Origin: Dyadobacter luteus
GTDB taxonomy: Bacteria; Bacteroidota; Bacteroidia; Cytophagales; Spirosomataceae
NCBI RefSeq assembly: GCF_003383615.1
Contig: NZ_QNUL01000001.1
Coordinates: 372,001 to 436,000 of the forward strand
Direction of reading: 5' to 3'
Length of the DNA stretch: 64,000 bases
The notes beneath the pieces were generated by a model. The model saw nothing but the letters and a program-made list of their open reading frames with translations. It did not search any database and had not been told where the DNA came from. Numbering within the stretch: the first letter of the stretch is position 1; the number at the start of each line of letters is the position of its first letter. Positions 44,859 to 54,929 of this stretch are shown here, piece by piece. Both the position numbers and the translations under genes were made by a program.

Positions 44859-45281
44859 ATGAATCACAAGCTTGAAAAAAAAGAACAATACGTATTTATA
44901 GAACTTGAAGAAGCAGCCTTCGCAGGAGAAGTGCCTGCGGCATTTGAAGAAACGGCTCGCTCGCTGTTCCGTGAGGATTACCACAGTCTGATCGTCAATG
45001 TACAACAGACAAAATCAATAGATGCCCAGGGAACTGCTGTGCTCAAAAAAATAAACTGGCTTTGTGCGAATGATCTGGGACTTCTGGTTCTCATAACAAG
45101 GGATGACGACTTTATAGATACGCTGGAGGCTTTGAAAATTCCGGATCTGACCATACTGCCGACAAAAGAAGAAGCAATAGACGCAGTGTTTATGAATAAT
45201 CTGGAAAATGAATTTGGGGCAGGAGACGATGATTATGATGATGAAGACTACGAAGGAGTAAGCGAGTCCAAAGAGCCTTGA
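44859..45281 (+). CDS. STAS-domain-like protein with acidic tail
   Basis: The 140-residue protein resembles an anti-sigma-factor antagonist (STAS) domain: strand QYVFIELEE, helix [14 protein letters not shown], strand [20 protein letters not shown] (the Ser at the phosphorylation/turn position within S-I-D-A-Q-G), then [20 protein letters not shown]. It ends in a very acidic tail ([14 protein letters not shown]). No sigma factor or anti-sigma kinase is nearby. It follows purC by 38 bp and is closed by a terminator. Confidence 0.75.
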   Translation: MNHKLEKKEQYVFIELEEAAFAGEVPAAFEETARSLFREDYHSLIVNVQQTKSIDAQGTAVLKKINWLCANDLGLLVLITRDDDFIDTLEALKIPDLTILPTKEEAIDAVFMNNLENEFGAGDDDYDDEDYEGVSESKEP

Positions 45282-45617
45282 TTGAACATTAATATATGTT
45301 TTTTCTTCAAAATCTCACCTTTGAAAAGGGTGAGATTTTTTTGTATCTGACGTATACTAATGATTCGTAAATTTTGAATGTTTAGGCACTTTCGTTACCA
45401 CCCTAGCAATATTTTTAGATTAATTGTAATAAAACAACAAAAATGATAGACAGAAAGAAAATTTTGTCATTCGGCTATTCCGCCAAATATTTTTTGTGAT
45501 TATATTGCGAGGCTTTACCCTAATCGTAAGGCAAAGCAAGTTTGGCAATTTTTTTCAAGCGCTTATTTATAAAAATTCTATATACGAATTTGTTAATTTC
45601 TCTACACTCTTCGATAT
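45282..45617. other. Intergenic region: terminator and gltB leader
   Basis: These 336 bases hold the terminator at 45309-45342 and then an AT-rich leader for gltB. No clean TAnnTTTG box was found, and no gene. Confidence 0.55.
45309..45342 (+). terminator. Rho-independent terminator after the STAS gene
   Basis: Stem AAAATCTCACC (45309-45319) / GGTGAGATTTT (45329-45339) with a 9-base loop, followed by further T to 45342. Confidence 0.88.
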
Positions 45618-48600
45618 ATGTCGCAAATGTCTGAACCAATGGTAGAAAATCAGGGACTTTACCGTCCGGAATTTGAGCATGATGCATGTGGAATAGGTTT
45701 CCGGGCTAACATCAAAGGCCGCAAGTCACACCAGATAGTAGCCGATGCTATCCATATGCTTGAACGTATGGAACACAGGGGCGCCACAGGTTTTGACCCT
45801 AACACAGGTGATGGAGCTGGTATCCTTATCCAAATCCCGCATGAGTATTTTGTGGATGAATGTCTTCAACTTGGCTTTCAGCTTCCGCCGGCTGGAGAAT
45901 ATGGGGTTGGGATGATATTTTTCCCAAATGATGCCACTATGCGTGAGGAATGCCGTGATATCCTCAACAGGAAAATTAAAAAACTTGGCTTGCATTTACT
46001 GGGTTACCGCAAAGTGCCTACACTGAATAATACACTCGGTGAAGGTTCTCTCTCAGTAGAGCCGCATGTAGAGCAAATGTTCATCAAACGTCCGGATGAA
46101 ATTACGGATGATCTTGCTTTTGAACGCAAGCTTTACATACTTCGTCAGGTTTCAGCCAGACTTATTACTGATACAGTAAAAGGTTCTAAGGGTAAATTCT
46201 ATTATTCTTCTTTATCCTGCCGTACCATTTCATATAAAGGACAGCTTACTACTGCCCAGTTGAAATATTATTTCCCTGATCTGGAAAACGAAGCAGTTGT
46301 ATCTGCACTTGCTGTAGTACACTCACGTTTTGCTACCAATACATTCCCTGCATGGGAATTGGCTCAGCCTTTCCGCTATATAGCGCATAATGGTGAGATC
46401 AATACCGTGAAAGGAAACGTGAACTGGATCAGAGCCGGAGAAAAATCTTTCTCTTCTGAATTCTTTTCAAAAGAAGAAATGGATATGATTCTGCCGATAT
46501 GCGACAGAAACCAGTCTGACTCCGGTAACCTGGATAACGCCATTGAATTGCTTCACCTTTCAGGCCGCTCATTACCGCACGTGATGATGATGCTTGTGCC
46601 TGAGGCATGGGACGGCAACGAGCAAATGGATCCGGAACGTAAGGCATTCTACGAATACCACGCTGCGATTATGGAGCCTTGGGACGGACCTGCTTCTATT
46701 TCCTTTACTGATGGAAAAATGGTAGGTGCTACACTTGACCGTAACGGACTTCGCCCTTCACGCTACTGGGTACTCGACGATGATACCATCATTATGGCTT
46801 CTGAAGCCGGCGTACTTGAAGTGGACCAGGCAAAGGTTGTTACAAAAGGACGTTTGCAACCTGGCCGTATGTTCGTTGTGGACATGGAGCAGGGGCGCAT
46901 TATTCCTGATGAAGAGGTAAAAGCAAGCGTATGTTCTGCACAACCTTACCAGCAATGGCTTGACGAATACAAATTACACGTAGATCAGCTTGATGCGCCG
47001 ATCAGAACGTATCGTCCGTACGAGGAGAACGCGCTTCTGAAACGTCAGGTAGCGTTTGGTTATACTTCCGAAGATTTGCGTATGATTCTGGCTCCAATGG
47101 GGCAGACAGGTCTCGAGGCGATTGGATCAATGGGTACGGACGTTCCGTTGGCAGTGCTTTCAGAGCAGAGTCAACACATGTCAAACTACTTTAAGCAGTT
47201 GTTTGCACAGGTAACCAACCCGCCGATTGACTCAATCCGTGAGCGTGCGATCATGTCTTTGATCTCATTCGTGGGAGCAACAGAAAATATTCTTACTGAA
47301 AGTCCTATACATTGCCGCCAGATTGCGCTGCAACATCCTGTACTTACGGTACATGAGTTCGACAAGCTTCGTTTTGTTGATAAAGCAGGTTTTCAGGCAA
47401 AAACAATCAATACCTATTTCCGTGCTGACCAGGGCGGGAAGGCTTTGGAAAGAGCATTGGAAAGAATCTGCCGTTACGCGGTAGATGCGATCGAGGATGG
47501 TTTTGAAATCATTATCCTATCTGACCGTGCGATCGACTCTGACCATGCACCGATTCCTTCTCTGCTTGCTACAGCTACCATCCATCACCATTTGATCCGC
47601 GAGGGATTAAGAGGTAAAGTGGGTCTTCTGGTTGAAGCTGGAGACGTATGGGAGACACACCACTTTGCGACCCTGATCGGTTACGGCGCAGCAGGTGTTT
47701 GTCCTTACATGGCTTTCGAAACCCTTTCTTATATGAACAGAAAAGGGATGATCGAAGAAGGTTTCAAAGACGAAAAATTACATTACAACTATATCAAGGC
47801 TGTTAATAAGGAGTTGCTTAAAATCTTCTCTAAAATGGGTATTTCTACCTTGCAGTCTTATCAGGGAGCGCAAATTTTCGAATGCGTTGGTCTGAACAAA
47901 GATGTAGTGGATCGTTATTTCACAGGTACCATCTCCCGCATTAGTGGTATGGGTATCTCTGAGATTGCGCGAGAAATATTGGTCCGTCACAAAGTTGCTT
48001 ACCACGAAACGCCGGAAGAACATCCAAAATTGGAAGTAGGTGGTTTCTATCAGTGGAAGCAGCGTGGAGAGGCGCATATATTCAATCCTCAGTCTGTTCA
48101 CTTGCTGCAGCAGTCAACGAAGAATAACAGTTACGAGCAATTTAAGAAGTTCTCTCGTCTTATCGACGATCAGAGCCATAAAGCGCTGACCTTGCGCGGA
48201 TTACTTCGTTTCAAAAAAGGAAATCCTATTCCTTTGGAAGAAGTTGAACCGGTTGAAAATATATTCAAACGCTTCGCTACAGGTGCGATGTCATTCGGAT
48301 CTATATCATGGGAAGCGCATACAACGCTTGCCATTGCCATGAACCGTATCGGCGGCAAGTCCAATTCAGGTGAAGGTGGTGAAGATGAATTGCGCTATAC
48401 TAATCTTCCGAACGGAGATAGTATGAACTCGCAGATCAAGCAGGTTGCTTCCGGACGTTTTGGTGTAACCAGTCATTATTTGAGCAATGCTGGTGAGCTT
48501 CAGATTAAAACAGCTCAGGGAGCCAAGCCTGGTGAAGGTGGACAGCTGCCTGGATTTAAGGTAGACGACTGGATCGGACGTACGCGTCACTCAACGCCGG

Positions 48601-50201
48601 GCGTAGGACTTATCTCGCCTCCTCCTCACCACGATATTTATTCTATTGAGGATTTGGCGCAGCTTATTTTTGACTTAAAGAATGCCAATAAAGAAGCAAG
48701 AATCAGTGTTAAACTTGTATCGGAAGCAGGCGTTGGAACTGTAGCATCAGGTGTTGCGAAAGCACATGCTGACCACATTCTGATCTCTGGTTATGACGGA
48801 GGAACAGGTGCTTCTCCATTGAGCTCAATCCGCCATGCAGGTCTTCCATGGGAGCTTGGTCTGGCAGAAACCCATCAGACGCTTGTTCGCAACAAATTGC
48901 GTGGCCGTGTAACTGTTCAGGCAGATGGACAACTTCGTACAGGTAAAGATCTTGCAGTGGCAGCTTTACTGGGTGCTGAAGAATGGGGTGTGGCAACTGC
49001 TGCACTTGTAGCAGCTGGATGTATCATGATGCGTAAGTGCCATCTGAATACATGCCCTGTTGGTGTGGCTACACAACGTAAGGAACTGCGTGCGTTATTC
49101 TCCGGTAAGCCGGAACACGTAGTGAATATGTTCACTTTCATGGCAGAAGAATTGCGCGAGATTATGGCTCAGCTTGGTTTCCGTACAGTGAATGAAATGG
49201 TAGGTCAGGCTCAGTACCTTGAACTTCGCCATGATATTAAACACTGGAAATACAAGAACCTGAACTTTGATGCTATTCTGTACAAAGAGGCTGGCATTAG
49301 CGTAGCTCAATTCAAACAGGAAGAGCAAGATCACGGTATAGATAGTATTATTGACCTTGAATTGATTGAAGCCGCAAAACTTTCAATCGATAAGAAGGAG
49401 GAAGTATATAAAGAGTTCCCTATTAACAACCTGAACCGCGCGGTTGGTACAATGCTTTCCAATGAAATCTCCAAGAAATACGGAGGACAAGGACTGCCGA
49501 AGGGATCAATTCATTACAAATTCCGTGGGACGGCCGGACAAAGTTTCGGAGCGTTTAACACGGCTGGTGTTCGCCTTGAATTGGAAGGAGATGCAAATGA
49601 TTACTTCGGAAAAGGTCTTTGCGGTGCTGAACTAATTGTATATCCGGACAGAGATTCAAAGTTCAAACCGGAACAGAATATCATCGTGGGTAACGTAGCA
49701 TTCTACGGAGCTACTTCTGGTGAGGCATACATTCGGGGGACTGCTGGTGAGCGTTTCTGCGTACGTAACTCCGGTGCCAAAGTTGTTGTTGAAGGTTTGG
49801 GAGACCACGGTTGCGAATACATGACAGGTGGTTTGGCCGTAATTCTTGGTGAAACCGGAAGAAACTTTGCTGCAGGTATGTCAGGTGGTGTAGCTTATGT
49901 TCTTGACAAGGCGGGCGACTTCAAGGAAAAAGTGAACATGGAAATGGTCACTCTGAACGAGCTCAACGAGGAAGATCAGGGTATACTCAGAGAATTCCTC
50001 GACAAACATTTCCAGTACACAACGAGTAACGTTGCCTTCCAGCTAATACAGAATTGGGAAGAATCTGTGAAGCGTTTTGTAAAAGTGTTACCGACCGATT
50101 TCAAGAAAGCACTTGAAGGACGTGGCATTACACTTGCGCAGCAGATCGCTGATAAAAATGTGGTGTATCAGGACATCGTTGTAGACGTAGATCACCTGTA
50201 A
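45618..50201 (+). CDS. gltB: Glutamate synthase (NADPH) large subunit
   Basis: The 1527-residue alpha subunit has all four parts of GltB. A short propeptide precedes Cys24 (HDACGIGF), the N-terminal nucleophile of the class II glutaminase domain (about 24-420). Then come the central domain and the FMN-binding synthase domain (about 850-1230) with GEGGEDELR, SAQGAKPGEGGQLPG-like TAQGAKPGEGGQLPG, and GYDGGTGASP. The 3Fe-4S cysteines are Cys1135, Cys1141 and Cys1146 (GCIMMRKCHLNTC). The GXGXG domain fills the C-terminus. It converts 2-oxoglutarate and glutamine to two glutamates. gltD follows after 94 bp. Confidence 0.97.
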   Translation: MSQMSEPMVENQGLYRPEFEHDACGIGFRANIKGRKSHQIVADAIHMLERMEHRGATGFDPNTGDGAGILIQIPHEYFVDECLQLGFQLPPAGEYGVGMIFFPNDATMREECRDILNRKIKKLGLHLLGYRKVPTLNNTLGEGSLSVEPHVEQMFIKRPDEITDDLAFERKLYILRQVSARLITDTVKGSKGKFYYSSLSCRTISYKGQLTTAQLKYYFPDLENEAVVSALAVVHSRFATNTFPAWELAQPFRYIAHNGEINTVKGNVNWIRAGEKSFSSEFFSKEEMDMILPICDRNQSDSGNLDNAIELLHLSGRSLPHVMMMLVPEAWDGNEQMDPERKAFYEYHAAIMEPWDGPASISFTDGKMVGATLDRNGLRPSRYWVLDDDTIIMASEAGVLEVDQAKVVTKGRLQPGRMFVVDMEQGRIIPDEEVKASVCSAQPYQQWLDEYKLHVDQLDAPIRTYRPYEENALLKRQVAFGYTSEDLRMILAPMGQTGLEAIGSMGTDVPLAVLSEQSQHMSNYFKQLFAQVTNPPIDSIRERAIMSLISFVGATENILTESPIHCRQIALQHPVLTVHEFDKLRFVDKAGFQAKTINTYFRADQGGKALERALERICRYAVDAIEDGFEIIILSDRAIDSDHAPIPSLLATATIHHHLIREGLRGKVGLLVEAGDVWETHHFATLIGYGAAGVCPYMAFETLSYMNRKGMIEEGFKDEKLHYNYIKAVNKELLKIFSKMGISTLQSYQGAQIFECVGLNKDVVDRYFTGTISRISGMGISEIAREILVRHKVAYHETPEEHPKLEVGGFYQWKQRGEAHIFNPQSVHLLQQSTKNNSYEQFKKFSRLIDDQSHKALTLRGLLRFKKGNPIPLEEVEPVENIFKRFATGAMSFGSISWEAHTTLAIAMNRIGGKSNSGEGGEDELRYTNLPNGDSMNSQIKQVASGRFGVTSHYLSNAGELQIKTAQGAKPGEGGQLPGFKVDDWIGRTRHSTPGVGLISPPPHHDIYSIEDLAQLIFDLKNANKEARISVKLVSEAGVGTVASGVAKAHADHILISGYDGGTGASPLSSIRHAGLPWELGLAETHQTLVRNKLRGRVTVQADGQLRTGKDLAVAALLGAEEWGVATAALVAAGCIMMRKCHLNTCPVGVATQRKELRALFSGKPEHVVNMFTFMAEELREIMAQLGFRTVNEMVGQAQYLELRHDIKHWKYKNLNFDAILYKEAGISVAQFKQEEQDHGIDSIIDLELIEAAKLSIDKKEEVYKEFPINNLNRAVGTMLSNEISKKYGGQGLPKGSIHYKFRGTAGQSFGAFNTAGVRLELEGDANDYFGKGLCGAELIVYPDRDSKFKPEQNIIVGNVAFYGATSGEAYIRGTAGERFCVRNSGAKVVVEGLGDHGCEYMTGGLAVILGETGRNFAAGMSGGVAYVLDKAGDFKEKVNMEMVTLNELNEEDQGILREFLDKHFQYTTSNVAFQLIQNWEESVKRFVKVLPTDFKKALEGRGITLAQQIADKNVVYQDIVVDVDHL

Positions 50202-50295
50202 TATCTTTTGGCCCGGTAGCAATTGGCTGTTAGCTCCACCGGGTTAAAACTTTTAAACGGCCCGATTCAATCACGATTAATTTGAAAGAAAAATA

Positions 50296-51804
50296 ATGGG
50301 AAAACCAACCGGATTTTTAGAGTTTGAAAGGGAATTGGCAAAAAAAAGAGCTGTAGACGAGCGTCTTCAGGATTACAAGGAAATCGAAACAGCGCCAACG
50401 GATTCAAACTCCAAACAACAATCGGCCCGCTGCATGGATTGCGGGATCCCTTTTTGCCATAATGGTTGTCCGCTGGGTAATATCATTCCGGAATTCAACG
50501 ATGCCGTTTACGACGGAAACTGGAAACTGGCTTATGAAATCTTGTCCTCAACCAACAACTTCCCTGAATTTACAGGAAGAATTTGCCCTGCACCCTGCGA
50601 ATCGGCATGTGTGTTAGGTATCAATAAACCGCCTGTTGCCATCGAGTATATTGAGAAGGCAATTATAGAGAAGGCATTTGAGTTGAATCTGGTAAAACCA
50701 CGTATTCCAAAACGTCGCACAGGTAAGAAGGTCGCTGTTATCGGTTCTGGTCCTGCAGGTCTTGCTGCTGCAAGCCAGTTGAACCAAGCCGGGCATTCGG
50801 TTGTACTGATCGAGAGAGCCGACCGTATGGGTGGATTGCTTCGGTATGGTATTCCGGATTTCAAGCTTGATAAAAAAGTAATAGATCGCCGTCTTGAGGT
50901 AATGCAACAAGAAGGCATCGAATTCCGCACCAACGTAAACGTAGGTGTTGATATCAAGGTGGATGAACTTGAAAACGATTTCGACGCAGTAGTGCTTACA
51001 ATGGGTTCTACTGTGCCTCGTGATGTGAAAATTGAAGGTCGCCATTTGAAAGGAATTCACTTTGCTATGGAGTTCCTGAGCCAGCAAAACAAACGTGTTG
51101 CAGGAATTGAACCAATCGTAGATCACCGTGGTGTGAAATACAAAGATGGACAGCTGCTTGCTACCGGTAAAAATGTGGTTGTAATTGGTGGTGGTGATAC
51201 AGGTTCTGACTGCGTAGGTACATCTAACCGCCACGGAGCGAAATCTGTGACTCAAATTGAGCTGATGCCAATTCCTCCGAAGGAGCGTGATGCAAGTACT
51301 CCATGGCCCAACTGGCCGATGATGCTTCGTACGTCTACATCTCACGACGAAGGTTGCGACAGACATTGGTCTATCAATACAAAAGAATTTGTCGGTGACG
51401 AAAATGGCAATCTGAAAGCGATTAAAATCGTGGATCTGGATTGGCAGAAAGATGCTGAAACTGGTCGTCTTCAAATGAAAGAAGTGGCAGGAAGCGAACG
51501 TACAATCGACTGTGAGCTTGCGCTTTTTGCCGCGGGTTTCCTTCATCCACAACAGGAAGGTCTTCTGAATGATCTTGGACTTGACTTCGATGACAGAGGA
51601 AACATCAAAACAAATGGTTACCAATCTACATCGAATGAAAAAATCTTTGCCGCAGGTGACTGTCGCAGAGGTCAGTCTTTGGTAGTATGGGCAATCAGCG
51701 AAGGTCGCGAGGCGGCAAGAGCAGTTGACGAATACCTGATGGGAGAATCATTCCTGGAAGCAAAAGCTATTTCAATGTTCAATCCATCTTTTGCTCACGT
51801 GTAG
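50296..51804 (+). CDS. gltD: Glutamate synthase small subunit
   Basis: The 502-residue beta subunit has the N-terminal 4Fe-4S cysteine set (ARCMDCGIPFCHNGCPLGN and GRICPAPCESACV), the FAD-binding VAVIGSGPAGLAAASQL (about 150) and the NADPH-binding VVIGGGDTGSDCVG (about 295). The C-terminal IFAAGDCRRGQSLVVWAI supplies the second FAD motif. It passes electrons from NADPH to GltB. Directly downstream of gltB and closed by a terminator, so gltBD is a two-gene operon. Confidence 0.97.
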   Translation: MGKPTGFLEFERELAKKRAVDERLQDYKEIETAPTDSNSKQQSARCMDCGIPFCHNGCPLGNIIPEFNDAVYDGNWKLAYEILSSTNNFPEFTGRICPAPCESACVLGINKPPVAIEYIEKAIIEKAFELNLVKPRIPKRRTGKKVAVIGSGPAGLAAASQLNQAGHSVVLIERADRMGGLLRYGIPDFKLDKKVIDRRLEVMQQEGIEFRTNVNVGVDIKVDELENDFDAVVLTMGSTVPRDVKIEGRHLKGIHFAMEFLSQQNKRVAGIEPIVDHRGVKYKDGQLLATGKNVVVIGGGDTGSDCVGTSNRHGAKSVTQIELMPIPPKERDASTPWPNWPMMLRTSTSHDEGCDRHWSINTKEFVGDENGNLKAIKIVDLDWQKDAETGRLQMKEVAGSERTIDCELALFAAGFLHPQQEGLLNDLGLDFDDRGNIKTNGYQSTSNEKIFAAGDCRRGQSLVVWAISEGREAARAVDEYLMGESFLEAKAISMFNPSFAHV

Positions 51805-51835
51805 AGAACTGAGCTTAGTTTTATTAACAATATTG

Positions 51836-51864
51836 AAAAACCGTACGTGATCCGTGCGGTTTTT
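51836..51864 (+). terminator. Rho-independent terminator of gltBD
   Basis: Stem AAAAACCGTACG / CGTGCGGTTTTT (51836-51847 and 51853-51864) with a 5-base loop and one G-T pair, ending in T residues. Confidence 0.85.
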
Positions 51865-51960
51865 CTCATTTTAAACAGCAAGCCCACCATTTAGTCAATG
51901 ATCTGTATATTTGCATGTGACTTCTGCCGATAGGCGGAGAAATCAAGAAATCGCGTCAAT

Positions 51961-52587
51961 ATGTTTTTGCACTATTCCCCGTTTTGGTTAAAGGCTTTGT
52001 ATCCCCGGTATATCTGGCATATACCGGTTAGTGAAAAAAAGATTTTCCTTACTTTTGATGATGGCCCCATACCCGACATTACTGAATTTGTACTGGAAGA
52101 ACTGGCGAAATTTAACGCAAAAGCCACTTTTTTTTGTATTGGAGACAATGTGCGTAAACATCCGGATGTCTTCGCAAAATTAGCTCAGCAGGGACATTCA
52201 ATTGGTAACCACACCTTCAATCACATGAACGGATGGAAGACACAGGATGACTTGTATCTGGATAATATCAGCAAATGCGACGTGCAACTCAATATGCAGA
52301 CTTCATTATTCCGTCCTCCCTATGGCCGTATCAGCAGAGCCCAGGCGCGGCTGTTACCGGCAGATCGTAAGATCGTAATGTGGGATGTATTGAGTGGTGA
52401 TTTTTCTGCAGATATGACTAGTGAAACCTGTCTCAGGAAAAGCATAAAACATACGCGGCCAGGGTCGATAATATTGTTTCACGATAGTATTAAGGCATCG
52501 AAAAATATGCAGTTTGCACTACCCGGATTCCTTTCTCATTTTGCTGAAAAGGGATTTGAATTTGCAGCAATACCCATGACAAACTAA
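51961..52587 (+). CDS. Polysaccharide deacetylase (NodB domain)
   Basis: The 208-residue protein is essentially one NodB domain: motif 1 FLTFDDGPIP (Asp-Asp metal and base), motif 2 GNHTFNHMNGW, motif 3 FRPPYGRIS (RPPYG), motif 4 MWDVLSGDFSAD and motif 5 IILFHDSIKA. All catalytic residues are present, unlike the variant motif 1 of the deacetylase at 36621. No clear signal peptide is visible; the hydrophobic N-terminus FLHYSPFWLKALYPRYIWHI may associate with the membrane. Likely acts on acetylated cell-wall or surface sugars. A -7 box (TATATTTG, 51906-51913) lies 47 bases upstream. Confidence 0.9.
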   Translation: MFLHYSPFWLKALYPRYIWHIPVSEKKIFLTFDDGPIPDITEFVLEELAKFNAKATFFCIGDNVRKHPDVFAKLAQQGHSIGNHTFNHMNGWKTQDDLYLDNISKCDVQLNMQTSLFRPPYGRISRAQARLLPADRKIVMWDVLSGDFSADMTSETCLRKSIKHTRPGSIILFHDSIKASKNMQFALPGFLSHFAEKGFEFAAIPMTN

Positions 52588-52627
52588 AAATAGCAGGACA
52601 AGTCAAAGTTCCTGATTAATAAAGTAT

Positions 52628-53389
52628 ATGATTGAAACACATGCTCACATCTACAGTGAGGACTACAATGAAGATCGCGAGACAATGCTGGAAAGAGCCT
52701 GGAATGCAGGTATCAGCCAAATTTGGATGCCAAACTGTGATCATGCCACTATTGAGCCAATGATGGCACTGGCAGACCAGTATCCTGATCAATGTTTGCC
52801 TATGATCGGCCTGCACCCATGTTATGTCAAAGAGGATTTTGAAAAAGAGCTTGCCGTCGTTGAACAGTGGCTTTCGAAAAGAAAGTTTATCGCTATCGGA
52901 GAGATAGGGATGGATCTGTTTTGGGATAAAACCTACCGTACGCAACAAGAAGAAGCTTTTTTATACCAATGTAAGCTGGCTGTTAAGCATAACATTTGGA
53001 TAGATATTCATAGCAGAGATGCTTTTCAGGAAACAGTTGCACTGATTGAAAAATTGGCTGAGCCTGCTTTGACTGGCATTTTTCATTGTTTTACAGGTTC
53101 GTTGGCTGATGCCGAAAAGGCAATTGAGCTTGGATTTAAACTGGGTATCGGAGGTGTAGCCACATTCAAAAATGGCGGACTGGACAAAGTAATACCCTAC
53201 GTAGATCTTAAACATCTGGTTTTGGAGACGGACAGTCCGTATCTGGCACCTGTTCCGTATCGCGGAAAAAGGAATGAAGTTTCTTATATTGAAATAGTTG
53301 CGCAGCGAATTGGTGATCTTAAGCAAATCAGCAAAGAAGAAGTAATTGTAGCAACAACGGAAAATGCATTAGCCATGCTTTCGGTATAA
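52628..53389 (+). CDS. TatD family metal-dependent hydrolase
   Basis: The 253-residue TIM-barrel protein has the TatD metal ligands: ETHAHIY (HxH at the start), GEIGMDLFW (Glu), IDIHSRDAF, GIFHCFTGSL (His) and LETDSPYLAP (Asp). TatD proteins are DNases or 3'-5' exonucleases acting in repair and nucleic-acid turnover. It lies 40 bp after the deacetylase gene and 17 bp before the asparaginase gene on the same strand. Confidence 0.95.
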   Translation: MIETHAHIYSEDYNEDRETMLERAWNAGISQIWMPNCDHATIEPMMALADQYPDQCLPMIGLHPCYVKEDFEKELAVVEQWLSKRKFIAIGEIGMDLFWDKTYRTQQEEAFLYQCKLAVKHNIWIDIHSRDAFQETVALIEKLAEPALTGIFHCFTGSLADAEKAIELGFKLGIGGVATFKNGGLDKVIPYVDLKHLVLETDSPYLAPVPYRGKRNEVSYIEIVAQRIGDLKQISKEEVIVATTENALAMLSV

Positions 53390-53406
53390 CTGAATTAAGA
53401 TTAACA

Positions 53407-54480
53407 ATGTCATATAACACAATTCATATCAATCCCATATCTCCTGATCCTGTTCAGGGTTCAGTGCTTGTTATTTACACCGGAGGTACTTTGGGAATGG
53501 TATATGAGAGCAAGGGAAAGCAACTTGTCCCCTTTAATTTCGATCAGATCATTGAAAAAGTGCCAGAAATCAGCAGACTGAGCTTTGGAATTACATTCTT
53601 ATCTCTGAAAGAACCTATTGATTCGTCAAACGTCAATCCTGCTATCTGGATAGAGCTTGCTCAGATTATTGAAACCAACTACACGTACTATGACAGTTTT
53701 GTAATTCTGCACGGAACCGATACGATGGCCTATACGGCATCAGCGTTGAGCTATCTGTTAGAAAATTTGGATAAACCCGTGATCCTTACTGGCGCTCAAC
53801 TTCCTATCGGAGTTGCTCGATCGGATGCACGTGAAAACTTTATCACTGCGCTGGAGCTGGCTGCAGCCATGGACGATGACCGCAAACCCATATTATCGGA
53901 GGTTTGTATTTATTTCAATTCTCAGTTATTACGCGGAAACCGTTCAAAAAAACAGGAAAGCTCTGATTTTAACGCATTTCATTCTGAGAATTATCCGTAT
54001 CTGGCCAACGCGGGTGTGCAGATTGAATACAATTATCCATATCTGAAACCGCGGGAGGAAAATGCACAGTTGAAAGTTCACACACAAATGGACACCAATG
54101 TTGCTTTCATTAAAATGTTTCCGGGTATTAACCAGAAAGTTGTAGAGTCGATTTTAGGTATCGAAGGTTTGCGCGGTGTAGTGCTTGAAACCTATGGGGC
54201 AGGCAATGCCACGACAGACAGGTGGTTTCTGGATGCAATTAAAACTGCAATTGAATCCGGTATTGTGATTTTTAATGTTTCTCAGTGCGAAGGAGGCAAG
54301 GTAATCCAGGGACACTATCAAACCAGCAAATTTCTTAAGCAGGTAGGTGTAGTAAGTGGCTCTGACATTACTGCGGAAGCAGCCATTACCAAAATGATGT
54401 ACGTATTCAGCAAGGAAAACGAAATCGAAAAGTGCGCAGCGCTTCTTGGAAAACCTTTAAGGGGAGAAATGAGTGTTTGA
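53407..54480 (+). CDS. L-asparaginase, type I
   Basis: The 357-residue protein carries both threonine active-site signatures of bacterial type I/II asparaginases: VIYTGGTLGMVY near residue 24 and FVILHGTDTMAYTASALSYL near 100, plus VILTGAQLPIG. There is no signal peptide, so it is the cytoplasmic AnsA-like type that turns asparagine into aspartate and ammonia. The C-terminal part (VVLETYGAGNA, VSQCEGGKV) is complete. It follows the TatD gene by 17 bp and precedes tRNA-Ser(GGA). Confidence 0.94.
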   Translation: MSYNTIHINPISPDPVQGSVLVIYTGGTLGMVYESKGKQLVPFNFDQIIEKVPEISRLSFGITFLSLKEPIDSSNVNPAIWIELAQIIETNYTYYDSFVILHGTDTMAYTASALSYLLENLDKPVILTGAQLPIGVARSDARENFITALELAAAMDDDRKPILSEVCIYFNSQLLRGNRSKKQESSDFNAFHSENYPYLANAGVQIEYNYPYLKPREENAQLKVHTQMDTNVAFIKMFPGINQKVVESILGIEGLRGVVLETYGAGNATTDRWFLDAIKTAIESGIVIFNVSQCEGGKVIQGHYQTSKFLKQVGVVSGSDITAEAAITKMMYVFSKENEIEKCAALLGKPLRGEMSV

Positions 54481-54511
54481 TTTGTTTATTTAATTACTTC
54501 CGCTATATTTG
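54481..54511 (+). promoter_or_regulatory. Promoter of tRNA-Ser(GGA)
   Basis: TTTG (54481-54484), a 19-base spacer and TATATTTG (54504-54511) match the consensus exactly; transcription would begin about 12 bases before the tRNA. Confidence 0.8.
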
Positions 54512-54529
54512 CACCCTGATTAACCACCC

Positions 54530-54616
54530 AGAGAGGTGTCCGAGTGGTTGAAGGAGCTACCCTGGAAAGGTAGTATATGGGTAACTGTATCGAGAGTTCG
54601 AATCTCTTCCTCTCTG
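54530..54616 (+). tRNA. tRNA-Ser (anticodon GGA)
   Basis: 87 bases. Acceptor AGAGAGG pairs perfectly with CCTCTCT and the discriminator is G. Anticodon arm CTACCCTGGAAAGGTAG carries GGA reading TCC/TCT; a long variable arm and T-loop GTTCGAATC follow. The CCA end is not encoded. A truncated integrase gene lies directly behind it, so this tRNA probably served as an integration site. Confidence 0.95.
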
Positions 54617-54617
54617 C

Positions 54618-54651
54618 AAAACCCCCTTGCATTTACTTGCAAGGGGGTTTT
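54618..54651 (+). terminator. Rho-independent terminator of tRNA-Ser(GGA)
   Basis: Perfect 14-bp stem AAAACCCCCTTGCA / TGCAAGGGGGTTTT with a 6-base loop begins 2 bases after the tRNA. Confidence 0.9.
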
Positions 54652-54695
54652 ATGTTTTCTACTACTCTAATTGCTACTTTTTAAGCCCTAGTGCT

Positions 54696-54929
54696 ATGGT
54701 AAACCCTTACATAGAAGCTAAGCTCTACAAACGACAAGGCGACCTTTCCAAACGTTGGTACGTTGAGTTTGGAGCGTGGAACCCGTCTGAGAATTCAGTA
54801 GAGAAAAAGAAAATATATTGTCCGGCCAAATTCAAGACTGAGAAGCAACGGGAAGTTAATGCGACAGTTCCTTATTATAGTAAAAGTACAAATTCTTTAC
54901 GTTTTATCATCGTCCTATTCAAGAGTTAA
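54696..54929 (+). pseudogene. Tyrosine-recombinase-type integrase, N-terminal fragment
   Basis: From ATG 54696 the frame gives 77 residues. The first 55 or so (KLYKRQGDLSKRWYVEFGAW, SVEKKKIYCPAKFKTEKQRE) look like the N-terminal Arm/SAM-like start of the site-specific integrases carried by Bacteroidota mobile elements; the remainder is unrelated and the catalytic Arg/His/Tyr domain is absent. It sits 80 bases behind tRNA-Ser(GGA) and points away from it, the usual position of an integrase next to its attachment site. It is inactive. The family call rests on pattern only. Confidence 0.6.

Noticed and set aside
50614-51624. 336-codon minus-strand open frame opposite gltD
   Set aside because: Long but fully antisense to gltD, rich in His/Thr/Phe as expected of a shadow frame, with no motif.
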